A stretch of DNA of 64,000 nt from Clarkia xantiana subsp. parviflora (GCA_036873135.1 JAPTYO010000011.1:5130298-5194297); one strand, 5' to 3'; shown: positions 21,801-32,535, counted from the first letter of the stretch. Notes: a model not told the origin generated them from the sequence alone. Translations and numbers: made by a program.

Positions 21801-23278
21801 TTGGTTGCAAATGGGTCTATAAATTGAAATTTCATTCTGATGGTACTCTTGAGAGATATAAGGCTAGGTTAGTTGCTAAGGGTTACAATCAACAATTTGG
21901 CATTGATTATTATGAGACCTTCTCTCCTGTTGCTAAAATGAATACTGTGCGTGTTGTGTTAGCCTTAGCTGCTATTAATAATTGGCCTTTATTTCAAATG
22001 GATGTGCACAATGCTTTTTTACAAGGTGACTTAGATGAGGAGGTTTATATGTCTGTTCCAGAGGGATTTGGTAATCAAGGGGGGGTAGTGTGTAGATTAC
22101 GCAAATCATTGTATGGTTTGAAGCAGGCTTCTAGACAGTGGAATGTTAAATTGTCTGATGCTTTGATTAGTTCTGGGTATATACAGTCCAAAAATGACTA
22201 TTCCATGTTTACCAAGTGTGTTGATGGTCAAATTGTTGTCTTGCTGGTATACGTTGATGATTTGTTGATCTCTGGCAATAGTAATGTTCTTATTGCTGAT
22301 CTGAAACGTGTGCTCAAGGCTAACTTTCGTATGAAAGACTTAGGTGATCTAAGATATTTCCTTGGGATTGAATTGGTTAGGTCTGATAAAGGAATTGTTT
22401 TGAGTCAAAGGAAGTATGCTCTTGAGCTCATATCTGAAGTTGGTCTGTCTGGTTCTAAACCTGCTGTTTCTCCTATGGAAATGAATTTGAAATTAACTAG
22501 TAAGTCTTATGATGATCACTTAGGCTTGAATAAAGATGATCTTGTTCTAGATGATGCTAGTATCTATAGAAGGCTGATAGGCAGATTATTGTATCTTGGT
22601 ATGACTAGGCCTGATATTTCCTATGCAGTACAGCAACTGAGCCAGTATTTGCAGGTCCCAAAGAAGTCTCATTATGAGGCTGCCCTTAGAATAGTCAAAT
22701 ATGTGAAATCTGAACCAGGTAAGGGTATTCTATTATCTGCTAGCTCTTTGCCTGAATTGGTTGCTCATTGTGATTCTGATTGGGCCAGATGTGTTGAGTC
22801 TAGGAGATCTCTTTCTGGTTACTGCATTAAGCTTGGCCAGTCTTTAATCTCCTGGAAAGTGAAAAAACAGGAGACTGTTTCTTGTTCTTCTGCTGAAGCA
22901 GAATATAGGAGTATGAGAGTTGCTCTTTCTGAAATTATATGGTTAAGAGCTGTTTTGTGTGAGCTTGGTTTTGAGCAAAAGAGTGCTTCTCTGTTATTTT
23001 GTGATAGTAAATCAGCTATACAGATTTCCACTAACCCTGTTTTTCATGAAAGGACGAAGCATATAGAGATTGATTGCCATATGGTTAGAGATAGGGTTTT
23101 AGATGGAACTTTGCAGCTCAAACATGTGAAAACAGAAGAACAGATAGCAGATATTTTTACCAAGCCATTGTCAAGTAAACAACATCATTACTTAGTGGAG
23201 AAGCTTGGAATGAAGAATGTTTTTCAAGGGTCTTCAGTTAAGGGGGAGCTTCCCAGTGATGAGTTTCTTCAGGATTGA
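18821..23278 (+). CDS. Copia B Gag-Pol polyprotein
   Basis: A single frame of 1485 codons plus stop from the ATG at 18821 (MEGEGKN); an upstream in-frame ATG at 18770 is possible but precedes non-conserved sequence. Rough residue positions counted from 18821: Gag core 30-250 (HPLYLHSSDNPGQS), two CCHC knuckles about 280-315, protease DTGASNH about 410, GAG-pre-integrase LWHRRFGH about 540, integrase D,D35E core about 600-700 (HADVWGPY, TDNGGEFF, PQQNGRVERKH), reverse transcriptase about 960-1200 with YVDDLL about 1145, RNase H about 1315-1450 (DSDWARCVESRRSLSGYC, SSAEAEYRS, CDSKSAIQI). The order protease-integrase-RT-RNase H defines Ty1/Copia. All catalytic motifs look intact, so it may still be autonomous. 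Confidence 0.95.
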   Translation: MEGEGKNTIDDVSDSGKRPEVTEITNLSNEVTKSDPMACIVAHHPLYLHSSDNPGQSVISHHLTGTEDYPMWSRAMQMFLKGKTKLGFITGTCKRESFSSELQEIWDTCNIVVLGWILNSISKDLAVGIMYSDSAFLAWKELKERFDKISGSRIYQLHREITTARQGLDSISVFYTRLRNLWTEYDTACALPHINDNLFQKHIQHKDNERLFQFLMGLNETFSNVRSSLLLWSPLPSLNHAYNMLVQEESQRDISTTIAANQTPISAVVPNLDKPKRNLNSECDYCHKKGHTMERCYSKGCDYCKKKGHCKDNCFKYRDFMKGKGGNVKTNVGFPSSGDVGDAFAVNNTNAVNSSVQGSITISNEQFDRLLQRLGSGGGNPSTATTSTEGHVNAAGMTFFNTCIEKHDYWILDTGASNHMTNDRSLLHNVKNAKNTRVQLPNGTYVSVDIVGDLSISEKHVLHDVLYIPDFKFNLISVSKLIQDLNCCAVFYPNFAIIQDLSNGKVLLSGKAEVGLYLLKSDCIGIRQVALVNKNVDNISLWHRRFGHASISSLQQIKELPCSRNKNDVIHDCSICPLAKLTRLPFPLSESRADCIFDLVHADVWGPYHIATNDNKRYFLTLVDDHSRTTWIFLMQYKSDVVVLIRNFMNLISTQFKTKIKTFRTDNGGEFFNDHLKTLFENKGVIHQSSCSYTPQQNGRVERKHRHILEIARALKLQASIPDIFWGYCVITACYLINLLPSHVLKGKCPIEVLTDKKPDLNHLRVFGCYCFAKDLVTSDKFAPKGIPCVFFGYSETQKGYRLYSLKTKRFFVSRDVKFYEHIFPFESQRPKQNPIFLEQPTSEDDILPLEVHDDVLPLRSETLSSNSEDIQGTHDPNDESPQDSDGEHIPTPVPPLQVVTRSGRHVKPPVWQSDYDMSTHNALYPISHVIGYSDISKGYYGFLTSISELTEPRSYKEACRDPGWIAAMQEEIKALETNHTWDLVPLPDGKTVIGCKWVYKLKFHSDGTLERYKARLVAKGYNQQFGIDYYETFSPVAKMNTVRVVLALAAINNWPLFQMDVHNAFLQGDLDEEVYMSVPEGFGNQGGVVCRLRKSLYGLKQASRQWNVKLSDALISSGYIQSKNDYSMFTKCVDGQIVVLLVYVDDLLISGNSNVLIADLKRVLKANFRMKDLGDLRYFLGIELVRSDKGIVLSQRKYALELISEVGLSGSKPAVSPMEMNLKLTSKSYDDHLGLNKDDLVLDDASIYRRLIGRLLYLGMTRPDISYAVQQLSQYLQVPKKSHYEAALRIVKYVKSEPGKGILLSASSLPELVAHCDSDWARCVESRRSLSGYCIKLGQSLISWKVKKQETVSCSSAEAEYRSMRVALSEIIWLRAVLCELGFEQKSASLLFCDSKSAIQISTNPVFHERTKHIEIDCHMVRDRVLDGTLQLKHVKTEEQIADIFTKPLSSKQHHYLVEKLGMKNVFQGSSVKGELPSDEFLQD

Positions 23279-23285
23279 GGGGGAG
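23277..23285 (+). promoter_or_regulatory. Polypurine tract of Copia B
   Basis: GAGGGGGAG directly before the 3' LTR, overlapping the gag-pol stop region; it primes plus-strand DNA. Confidence 0.9.
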
Positions 23286-23668
23286 TGTGAAGAATGGGGA
23301 TGTTATTGCAATCCTGAAGAAATCTGAGGGTCTTTGTTGCACTTCAGGAGAAGTTGGAAGTGTCTTATTATCTGTTTGTTACAATTGTTTTGTTTGAGGA
23401 TTGTTTTGTAGTTCTGTTAAAGTTAGGTTGGATTTGTTTGTTGTATCTCTTTTTTATTGGTGGGTAAATTCCTTCATTGTAAGACTGTGGGGTTAAACCT
23501 GAGATTATTTCTTGGGTTTCCTTTAGTGATTAAATAAGGTGAGGGCTGGCCACTTGAAGGAATCTGGCCCGATGAACCGCAATTCCTCTGTGTCTTTTCC
23601 TCTTCTTCTTCGTGAAATGCTCTGTTGGTTCTAGGGTTTCTTGAATCCTGAGTTTGTTAGTTTTATGA
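23286..23668 (+). repeat. 3' LTR of Copia B, adjoining neprosin gene 2
   Basis: 383 bp, identical by eye to the 5' LTR. Its TATA-like box at 23530-23539 is about 140 bp before the neprosin ATG and points toward the gene, so it could act as its promoter. It also contributes two short upstream ATGs (at about 23571 and 23617). Confidence 0.93.
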
Positions 23669-23772
23669 ATCATCATGAGACGAGTCTTTTGTTTGCTAGC
23701 TATCGTTGGCATCATCGTCGTGGAAGGACGAAAGGTTTTATTGGACAACTTCGAGTTAGAAAGACGTCTTAA
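23665..23772 (+). other. Upstream reading frame created by the insertion junction
   Basis: The last four bases of the LTR (ATGA) supply an ATG at 23665, ten bases before the neprosin ATG and in another frame. It reads 35 codons (starting MNHHETS) to a TAA at 23770-23772, overlapping neprosin exon 1. On any transcript starting in the 3' LTR it would be met first and should lower neprosin translation. It is a by-product, not a gene. Confidence 0.7.
23669..23673 (+). repeat. Right target-site duplication of Copia B (ATCAT)
   Basis: Perfect match to 18240-18244. One C separates it from the neprosin ATG. Confidence 0.9.
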
Positions 23773-25683
23773 ATTGATCAATAAACCTCCAATCAAGTCA
23801 ATCAAGGTTAATTATCTTCTTCTCTTTTCTATAGTTTGTTAGTAAATTATATGCAAATACATTTTTTTCTAATCTAATAATCTCTGAATATGATTGTAGA
23901 TGGATTACGCAATTTTTGACTGTATTGACGTATACAAGCAACCTGCTTTTGATCATCCTCTACTAGCAAACCATAAAATACAGGTATGTCTTCTATTATA
24001 ATGTAATTTATTTTAATTAATTATTAATTAAAATAATTTAAAAAAAAAACTAAACTAAACTTAACTAAACTAAACTGATATATGAACTTTGACTACTTTA
24101 CAATTTACATTGATTTTTTTAAATTTAAAATCTCAACCTTTTGTTTTATATCAAAGAGCTACCCCAAACTGGATAAAAAAATGCAAAGAAGTTTATGTAA
24201 ATTTTTAAAAAAAAAAAAATTAAATTTGAGTAGAGATTTATTAAACGGTTAAAGTTCAGCTAATTTTTTTGTTATTAACTAAACAATTAAGTGAATATAT
24301 TATTGGTGCAGTTTGAACCACATCAATTACCTAGTCAAGCGAGAAAAAAAACTTCACATCGCAGAGATGGATTTGGTGGCCTTTTCCCGGGTTGTCCAGA
24401 TGGAACTGTTCCGATTCGCAGAGCCACCAAAGAAGATCTTATACGGGAACAATCGATTGAAAATATGAAAATTTCAAATTTTTACCCCAAAAGCCCAAAT
24501 GGAGATTCAAACATTACTAGTGTAGGATTTTTGTTTTGTACACCCCTTTAAACCTCACTATGATATTCTTAATTTTATTTATGCCTAATAAATCGTTTTA
24601 TTATACGTAGTTTGCAACAGTATATATAGACAACAAGAAGCCATTTTTTGGAGCAGAGACATATATTAATATTCAACAACCAGAAATTTTCCCAGGTGAA
24701 GCCAGTGGAGCTCAAGTTTGGCTTTTCAAAGCTAGTAACGATAGAACTGTAATCAATGGTATCAGTGCGGGATGGTTGGTATGTTGATTTATAAGTACAA
24801 GTTGATAAAACTCTATAAATACTAGATAATATACACTTTAAATTTGATCTATTGTTAAATCTAAATAAATTTAGGTGGACTCAGACCTTTATGGTGATAA
24901 CCGTACGTACTTTACAATTTCATGGATGGTAAGTTAATATTATTATTATTATTATTATTTATCGTCAAGTTTTGTTTTAAAATGTATTTTAATTTAAGAA
25001 ACACATGACAGAGAGAAGATGGGTTCGAACCAGTTGGGTGCTTTAATATACGGTGCCCTGGTTTCGTACAAGTCGATCCAACCACTCCAATCGGTTATCT
25101 TCTAAAAGATGTGTCTGAGTATGGTGGTCGTTTAACTGATATGCACACTCGTATTTACCGGGTATTGTTTAATCTGTAATAGTGCAAATTATTCATACAC
25201 AAATAATCCAGCTAGAGAATTATTATTAATTAAATTCTTTGTAGTGGTGTATAATATTGATAATCTTATCTTTTTTTATTTTTTTATAAATAAAATTAGG
25301 ATCCTGGTACGGGTCATTGGTGGCTAATTGCTGGTGAAGAGGACTCAAGAGTCGGTTATTGGCCGAATACTGTGGTTACCGGAATAGGCAATGGTGGTAA
25401 TAACCTGCATTTTGGAGGAGTCGTGAAATCTATCCCTACCCAGTCGACGAGTCCTTCAATGGGATCTGGATTCTCAGAAGAATGTGAGTTCACTCATACT
25501 GCGTTTTTCAGCAACGTCGGCTATATGCTTGACCCTAATGATACTTCTCAAGTAATTGCTGCCACTGATGATGACACCAACAAATATGTAGATTGTGAAA
25601 ATTATAAAGTTCTTCCTTCGTGCAAACCCATTGATATATTTAAATACTATTTTCTATATGGGGGGTCTAGAGGGAAATGTTGA
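23675..25683 (+). CDS. Neprosin-family protein 2 (complete, seven exons)
   Basis: Exons 23675-23806, 23900-23983, 24312-24521, 24611-24778, 24875-24928, 25012-25161 and 25300-25683 (TGA) join in frame with GT-AG introns into 393 residues, normal for the family. Exon 1 ([18 protein letters not shown]) is a signal peptide, so the product is probably secreted. Exon 2 carries [12 protein letters not shown], exon 3 [10 protein letters not shown] and KEDLI of the neprosin activation region. Exons 4-7 form the neprosin domain ([38 protein letters not shown], and Cys pairs near the end). As in gene 1, His stands where active neprosin is recalled to have its second Glu. The coding region is undamaged, but Copia B lies immediately upstream, so expression may be altered. 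It is a paralogue of the gene at 45-2698, with identical exon boundaries. Confidence 0.9.
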
Positions 25684-27640
25684 GGGAAGAAGAATTGTAA
25701 TGCTGCATACACAGCGTGGAGTAATTTATGTTATATACTTATGGTTAATAAGATATGATTTAATCTATTCCTCTATTTAAAAAACAAAGTTACATTGAGC
25801 TGGTTCCAACAAAGTAAATCAATCCTTAAAATCCCTCAACTTCAAACCAATTGCTCCCCTCATTCTCTCAACTGTACCGACGCTTCACTGCAACAAATTA
25901 ACCGCTTCTTTTTTAACCAAATATTACATGCTTCTCTCACTCACTCCCTCCCTCTATCAACGCTTTGCTGGACAAGTAATCACATTTCTTTGCCAACTGC
26001 TCTGCCATGGGCACCTTTCATCCTGCCTTCTTCTCCTTGATGCATACGACACTATTGCCTCAGATATTCTTCGCCTAGACACGCCGCTCAATCTAGGGAG
26101 TCGAATCGTTCCTTTTGTTCGCGCGTATCCTTCAATCTTCGTCACCCCCAACAACCGTCTCATTCCCATAACAAGCCGAAGCATCCTCTCTATGTGTATT
26201 TTGTTTTGTTTTCGTTCCTTCTTTCTCATAACATGCCCTAGCTTGCCTTACTATCGCAATATGGAATCTCCATATTCTTTACTGTGGCTTAGTTTCATCA
26301 GAAGAAATCGTTCATGGGAAACACTTTCATTCGGGTGTTAACTTACTTGACATCTTTCCGACAAGAGAGAGCAGTGGGAGTCAGAGGAAGGAGACCAACC
26401 TAAGAGGCAAAACAACGATGTTGACGGACTGTTAATGAAGGGACAACGAAGCAGAACGGGTTGGCGAACAAAACAGATCGGCGTTTGGAGTTCGATTGAA
26501 GGGATAGGGAAGCATAACGATATGGAGAACAAAACAAATCTATGAGAGGGAGGATGATACACATGACACCATGAGTTTATTTGGGAGAGGTTTGGGTTGG
26601 AGAATAGATTGCGGTATGTTGTATTTTGACTGAGTTTGATATGTCTAGAATAACAACAATGGTGAAACTGTGCTCGCTTCTGAGATACGACTTTTGGTCT
26701 GGTCCCTACATACATATGATATTCATATGGATGCTTGATACGTCCATGAAATCTGCATTGTTGCATGTCACTTCCCTGGACGCAGGGCTGAATGAACTAT
26801 AGAAGATTAAACTTGTCCTATTTGAGGGTCGATACCGACCAGCAATAATTTCACTGTACCGGTCGGGTGTGGCTCTTCTATAACAGTTGACGTCTGCCTT
26901 TTACTAACCTTGTTTGTTTTTTCATGCTTTTTAGGTTGACTTCATCAGGGACTATGTTTATTTCTCATTAACGACAAAGAGATTTTGGAGTAGTGGTAAT
27001 GGATTGGTTGCACGTTAGGCCTGCAATGTATGATATTCTGTTAGTTTATTGTCTTTTAAGTTCAACTTAATTAAACATGTCTCCCGGTTGTCAATATATA
27101 GAGAACAATGCGAGCGAGCTGCGCTCCAAAGTTGCTTAAAGTATTACACCTCGCTTCTATTACAAAGTAATTTTTCATCGCTTTTTTGGGATATTACTGC
27201 CCTTCACTACTCCTCACTATCAGAATAAATATAGCAGAACCTTGCTTCTAGATTTTATATCATTTTCGACTTAGTAAATTAGTTTTGATTGTATCTCTCA
27301 CTTTTGCTTTTTATTGATGATGATGTTGTTGTTGAGCACATTTTTCTATTTTTCACATTCCAATAACTTGTATAATTTTCATGGTGGCTCCTATTGTCAG
27401 TCGGTGTACTCAATAAGGAAGATATCGATTTGACTTTGAAAAGAAAATTTGAAAAAATATAGAACATCCAACAAATTAGAAATATAAATTTTAGTCCGCG
27501 TGGATTTGCATGAGCTTTAAATCACGGTAAAAATATAAGACTTTAATATTAAATTATCTTACTATCACCACGAACATGTTTAATCTCTTGATTCAAATAA
27601 TTATACTTACCAATCTCAAGAGTTGTAATTCTTAAAGTAT
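25684..27640. other. Gene-poor stretch, nothing recognised
   Basis: The first 100 bases are probably 3' UTR. Several open frames (25928-26341 plus, 26338-26766 minus) have no motif or homology that I can name. Part of this may be the body of the Helitron whose 3' end lies at 27680; no 5' end could be fixed. Confidence 0.4.
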
Positions 27641-27647
27641 AGTCTAA

Positions 27648-27680
27648 AAACACGTGCGTCGCACGTGTTTAATTCTCTAG
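27648..27680 (+). mobile_element. Helitron 3' terminus
   Basis: A perfect 11-bp stem AAACACGTGCG / CGCACGTGTTT with a one-base nominal loop (27648-27670) is followed six bases later by CTAG (27677-27680) and then T. A GC-rich hairpin just before CTRR, with a T at the target site, is the Helitron 3' signature. No Rep/helicase protein is seen, so it is non-autonomous or truncated. Confidence 0.6.
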
Positions 27681-28019
27681 TAAAATTAAAAAGCTTATCT
27701 GTTTTTGAATGCCGCGTACTTATTTTATATATAATTATTATATTTGACAAAAAATATTGACTTTTTTTTGTATAATTATGACAAAATTATATTATATACT
27801 AGAAATATCATCAAATTGGCTAAAAAAAAGTATCAACAAAGAAATAAGAGAATATAGAATAGTGAGATTCGGCCATGCACTTAATGCGGCCGTCTTCAGC
27901 ATACTGCTTAATTAACTAGTAACATACCGTATGTTGCCTCCACTATGAATGGTTTTTTCCGTGGATGTGACATGTGTATGATGAGTTACTTGTGTAGTAG
28001 AATTGTATATACAAACTTG
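27681..28019. other. AT-rich spacer
   Basis: No gene or repeat recognised between the Helitron end and the leader of Copia derivative E. Confidence 0.35.
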
Positions 28020-28329
28020 AAATCCTCGAATTTTTTAAAAAGAGCTTTGGGAAAGCCAAGATCGGGTGTTTTTAAAACCTCCTATTCCGGTGAAAGCGAT
28101 TAAACCGTTTTAAAAGAGTGATCTATTAGAAAGAAGACGTTGGTAATGTGAACTCTTTCACGACCCCCCTTCCCTCGGTTTACTGTCGGTCGATTGGATT
28201 AGATGTCTGAGGAATCATTATTTGTCGCCTTCTATCTCATAGATATCTGATTTATGCAATTCTTTTCCAGACTTTTATTATCTCTCTGATTATTGCATAA
28301 TTATCGATGTGTGTTTAAGTATAGATGGC

Positions 28330-28943
28330 AGATCGAAAGCGTTATGATGTTTGGAAATATTAAGTTATGGACATCCTCTTTGCTGCAAATGTTGAGGATT
28401 GGATAGACCCAACAACAAAGAGAGTAAACACGGGCAAAAATGGTAGCCCAAGATACAACGGCAGTGGAAGGTCTCAGACAGATCAGATAGCACGTGATTT
28501 AATCCGTGCTATACTGACAGAAGAAGTGGACGAAGGCTTCATGAACGTTAGTGCATTACACCTCTGGTGCACCATACACCTTCCTTACTGCAAAGGAATG
28601 GCCGCCGAAACAAGAAATTTGATGCTTAAGTATCATGATATTCTTTTCAAAGATGGAGGTTTACACTCCGTTCATGATCCCGAAGATGAAATAGACACAT
28701 GGCAAAGTATTTCAAAAGGTGATGAGGATGTTTCCCATTTCATGGTTTGCAAACAACGATGGGCTCTCATGTTTGATTAATACAATCAAGACATCAGTTG
28801 AGCTATTCAAGCAGCACCCTAAGGATGAATACTCCTCCAACGAATCTGTGAAGTCGCAAGATTTGTATGACAAACTTCACAAGTTTATGGGTAAAACCAG
28901 CAACAAAAGGTCTAAACGAAATCCGGTGTGTCAAACACCGTAG
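28330..28943 (+). pseudogene. Gag-like protein of element E (two overlapping frames)
   Basis: Starts near 28325 (ATGGCAGATCG) with a stop at about 28362, then an open frame 28367-28780 and, after a frameshift near 28730, another to 28943. It matches the minus-strand frames 57451-58176: VDDHINP against EDWIDPT, MESTALHLWCAICLRY against MNVSALHLWCTIHLPY, then KPSSKKSKR against KTSNKRSKR. The layout (a W near the start, a helical middle with LW..I, a Lys-rich end) recalls Copia Gag, but no zinc knuckle follows. It differs from the UBN2-type Gag at 35656. Confidence 0.6.
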
Positions 28944-30239
28944 ATGAAAGCGTGTCTCAAGTACGCCTAGTTTTCCATAGAAAGCCGTAAAACACTTTAT
29001 TAGAAACATTACATCTGATGTAATTCAATTGTGAATTCTTTTTAGGTGCAGTGCTCAATATGGCATGGACTACTCGTCTATTTTATCATATTCCGCTCCT
29101 TTGTTTTCTGTAACTGTAATGTTTTGGTTGTATAGTGTTTTAATTGTTGAATTTTGGTTAATTTAAGATTCAGAGTTATTGAATAAAAGTAATTTTCATT
29201 CGATTCGAAATATAATTTACTTATCAATTATCTTCCCGGACAGAGGGAACGATCCGAAGCGAAAATCCAAGCCTCCGGCTTAGGAACCAAAACTTTTCGA
29301 CCAGGGCAACTGTTCGAATAAGACGACAAAAATTGACATAATCCATCAAATTTTTTACAATTATGTTGGTCAATGTAGTAAGAACGCGGATAGATTTAAA
29401 TGTTCCTTATTTGTTAGTACTCCATGAAATAATTAAAATCGTAATGATGAACATGTGCGAAACCGATTAAAATGAATTTTGGAAACGAAACGATTTCACC
29501 ATGGATAAAAGCTGGTGATATGCGACACGCATAGTTCCTCGACAAATGGAACACATCGATTCAAATTACAAATTTTATATGAATTGTGTTTCTTGATTTA
29601 ATGCTTGATATAAATTTTCATTTGCATCTGAGACCCATTGCGGGTTTACTCATTGATTCCTCATAAATCGAGAAGAAGTGTGCTTCAAAAGCTACCACGA
29701 TCTCGTAAAGAATCAATTGTTGCACAAGGTGAAAACCTAATGCACGGTTCAAAGGTGGACGAAACCTTCGAAAATGAGTATGCAATGAAAAAGGATATGT
29801 CTGTTAAACGACTATCCAGTTATACGCCTCTAACGATAAAGATTGGCGGAGCATTATTTCAAATTATACACTTCTAGGACATAGTCTGGAACATGAGTCT
29901 TTAAGTTCAACTTCCGATCACCTTCAAGGATGATGTGATGTCGACTTTCACTCATGTAGAGCTTTGTTCCTAAAATATTGGTTATCACAACACCACATGA
30001 GCTATTAAATGGTAATGAGATGGATCTTACCAAAACGGTTGCAAAACCAACACACATTGTACCAACAACTGCGAAAGCAAAAGTTGAAACCTAGAGTACT
30101 GAAAAGTAACTCTACAGCATGCACGTGTGTGGTAGTTCGGGAGATTGGTGGCGTGGTCGAACATGATACGTTACGTACCTTGAGGACGAATTTCCATTGC
30201 TTTATAACATCGGCTCGAACGAAATCTTGATTGAACTAG
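28944..30239 (+). other. Non-coding middle of element E, shared with F
   Basis: Collinear with the inverse of about 56440-57440 (shared blocks GTGAATTCTTTT.AGGTG, TATTGAATAAA, TTTTGGAAACGAAACGATTT, GAACATGTG). No protease (DSGA) or integrase motif is found; near 30135-30195 the pol frame resumes (GTGGTCGAACATGATACG). Small frames such as 29638-29877 have stops relative to F. It could be captured foreign sequence. Confidence 0.5.
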
Positions 30240-32290
30240 ACACGGTGATGATGATCAAGTCCCACTTACTTCGAGTGGGAGATTTGAGGCAGCAACGCAA
30301 GTGAACAACATGGTAAATGAGAATGGAGATATTTTCATAATAAATCCAGTGGAATGAGTCAATCCAACAACTCAGATCACTATTGCTGCAGGTGCGAATC
30401 AAGTCGAACCTGATAATCACATTCCTGAATCGATGTATGAAAATCCAATAATACCTCAACTACCTACTGATAACAGTGGGACTGGTAATACCAACTTGGT
30501 TCCTGGTCCTAGAGGTCGTGGAATTCATCTCGGAGGTTGAATCCCGAGACCAAGAGGTCATCCAAGAAAAGTTGTTGGGGAAGATTCAAGTAACGCTCTT
30601 GTTCCCAGTGGGAGTATTTCCCCGATAACGAGCATTATTCCTTGTGGGAGCGAAGTTCAATTTCAAGATGGAACTAACGAGCCTAGACGTAGGCAAAGGC
30701 ATCGAACTTCTCCTAAGAAGTATCCCATCGAAAGAGCTGAATTATTCACTTTGACTTTGGTTGATGAACCGGTAACGGTTACGCAAGATATGGATGGACC
30801 TCAAGCGAAAGAATGGAGGAAAGAAATAGAGGATGAAGTCACCTCTATGAAAGCTAATTCGGTATGATCTTTAGTTGATTTGCCCGCTAACCGCAGAGCA
30901 ACAGAGGCGAAGTGGGTTCTGAAATTGAAACTCACCGCTGATGGAGCCATTGAGCGGTACAAAGCTCGACACGTTGCGAAAGGATATACCCAACTTCATG
31001 GAGTGGAATTTGATGAAACATACTCACCGATTGTGTGCTACACCACAGTCCGGGCCATTTTAGCTTTGGTTGCAAGCCTCGATTTAGAGCTGCACCAAAT
31101 GGATGTTAAGACCACATTCCTCCACGGAAAGGAATAGATTTATATGGAGCAACAGGCGGGTTTCATTACTCCTGATAACGAATGTAAAGTTTTTAAATTC
31201 CAAAGATCGATTTAAGGTCATAAACAATCGTCTCAGTAATGGTACCGCCGGTTCCACGAGGAAATCGTTGGAAACAGATTCGTGAATCTTCACGAGGATC
31301 CATGTTTGTACACTAAGACCTTTGAGTCTAAGTACGTCATCCTGACATTATATGTGGATGACATATTGATTGCCGCGAACGATGTGAGTTACATGAATGA
31401 ATCAAAGTCCTGACTGGCATTTGTATTCGAGATGAAGGACATGGGAGAAACCACGTACATCCAAGGCATTAAGATTGCTAGGGATCGTGCTGCTCGCAAG
31501 CAATATCTCTCTCAAGAATCCTATATCAACAAACTGTTGAAAAGGTTCAGATTACAAGATGCCAGACCCGTGGATACGCCGGTTGTGTTTGGGTGCGCGC
31601 TGTCGAAACGTGACAGCCCGAAAAACCTAGCAGAGCGTGAACACATGAAAAGTGAAGAATACCTTAGTATGTATGGCAGCTTGATGTATGCCATGCAATG
31701 CACTCGTCTAGACATCTGTTACGTTGTGGGCCTACTAGCACGATTCCAATCAGACCCCGGACATAAACATCTAAAGGTCGTGAAACGAATTATTCGATAC
31801 CTGAAAGGTACTGCCAACTAAGGCCTGTGCTGTGAGTGTGGAAAACTAGAATTGACGGGATTCAGTAACGCCGACCATGGTGGCGATCCGGATGATCGTA
31901 AGTACACCTCAGGAGGGGTATTTCTCCTTGCTAATGCCGCCATTTCATGGATGAGCAAGAAGCAATCTTGTGTCGCGTTGTCTACGATGGAATCCGAATT
32001 CGTGGCCCTCTCTAAGTACCCACATGAAGCGGTATGGCTTAATAGGCTCTTAACTGCATTGCTTGGCGTCGAGGACGGGACTAAGCTTGTAAAGGTATAC
32101 TTTGACAGTCAAGCAGCAATTGCGACAGTTAAGAATCCTAAGTACCATAATAGGACGAAACACATTGATATAAAATACAATTATGCTAAGAATATGGTTG
32201 AGGAAAAATTAATCACATTGGAATAATTGCCCACTGAGAGTATGATGGCAGATCCATTAACTAAACATTTACGCATGGATGTTTTCTAAA
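30240..32290 (+). pseudogene. Reverse transcriptase / RNase H of element E (decayed)
   Basis: Ser/Pro-rich linker, then RT starting near 30790 (AKWVLKLKL 30910, YKARHVAKGYTQ, MDVKTTFLHG), a stop at 31136, YVDDILIAAND near 31350, RNase H near 31850-32225 (GFSNADHGGDPDDRKYTSGG, FDSQAAIATVKNPKYHNRTKHI). Stops at 30868, 31213, 31411, 31819 and 32224 break it. Close to the matching part of elements D and F. Confidence 0.8.
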
Positions 32291-32535
32291 GGCATGATAA
32301 AATGCTGGGACTGCATAGGATTTCAGTGGCATGTATTATGATGATAACATTTTGAGATTTAAATTAATATTTGAATTAAATGAATTGCAATTTGAATTTA
32401 TGATTTTTATGACATCATAATGTTTGAATTACATTGGATTTTTACGGTCTATAAACTAGTCGTAGGAGGGACAACCTCCCAATCAAATTGATGTAGAATG
32501 TGGACCAAGCCTCGTCACACAGGTTCGGTCGTCTT

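Larger units (their letters stand above)
18245..23668 (+). mobile_element. Copia retrotransposon B, complete and apparently intact
   Basis: A 5424-bp element with all parts in place: 383-bp LTRs, an initiator-Met-tRNA primer-binding site, one uninterrupted gag-pol frame, a polypurine tract and a 5-bp target duplication. Read side by side, the two LTRs are identical, which implies recent insertion. It lies in the same orientation as the neprosin gene and ends six bases before that gene's ATG (five of target repeat plus one C). Confidence 0.95.
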
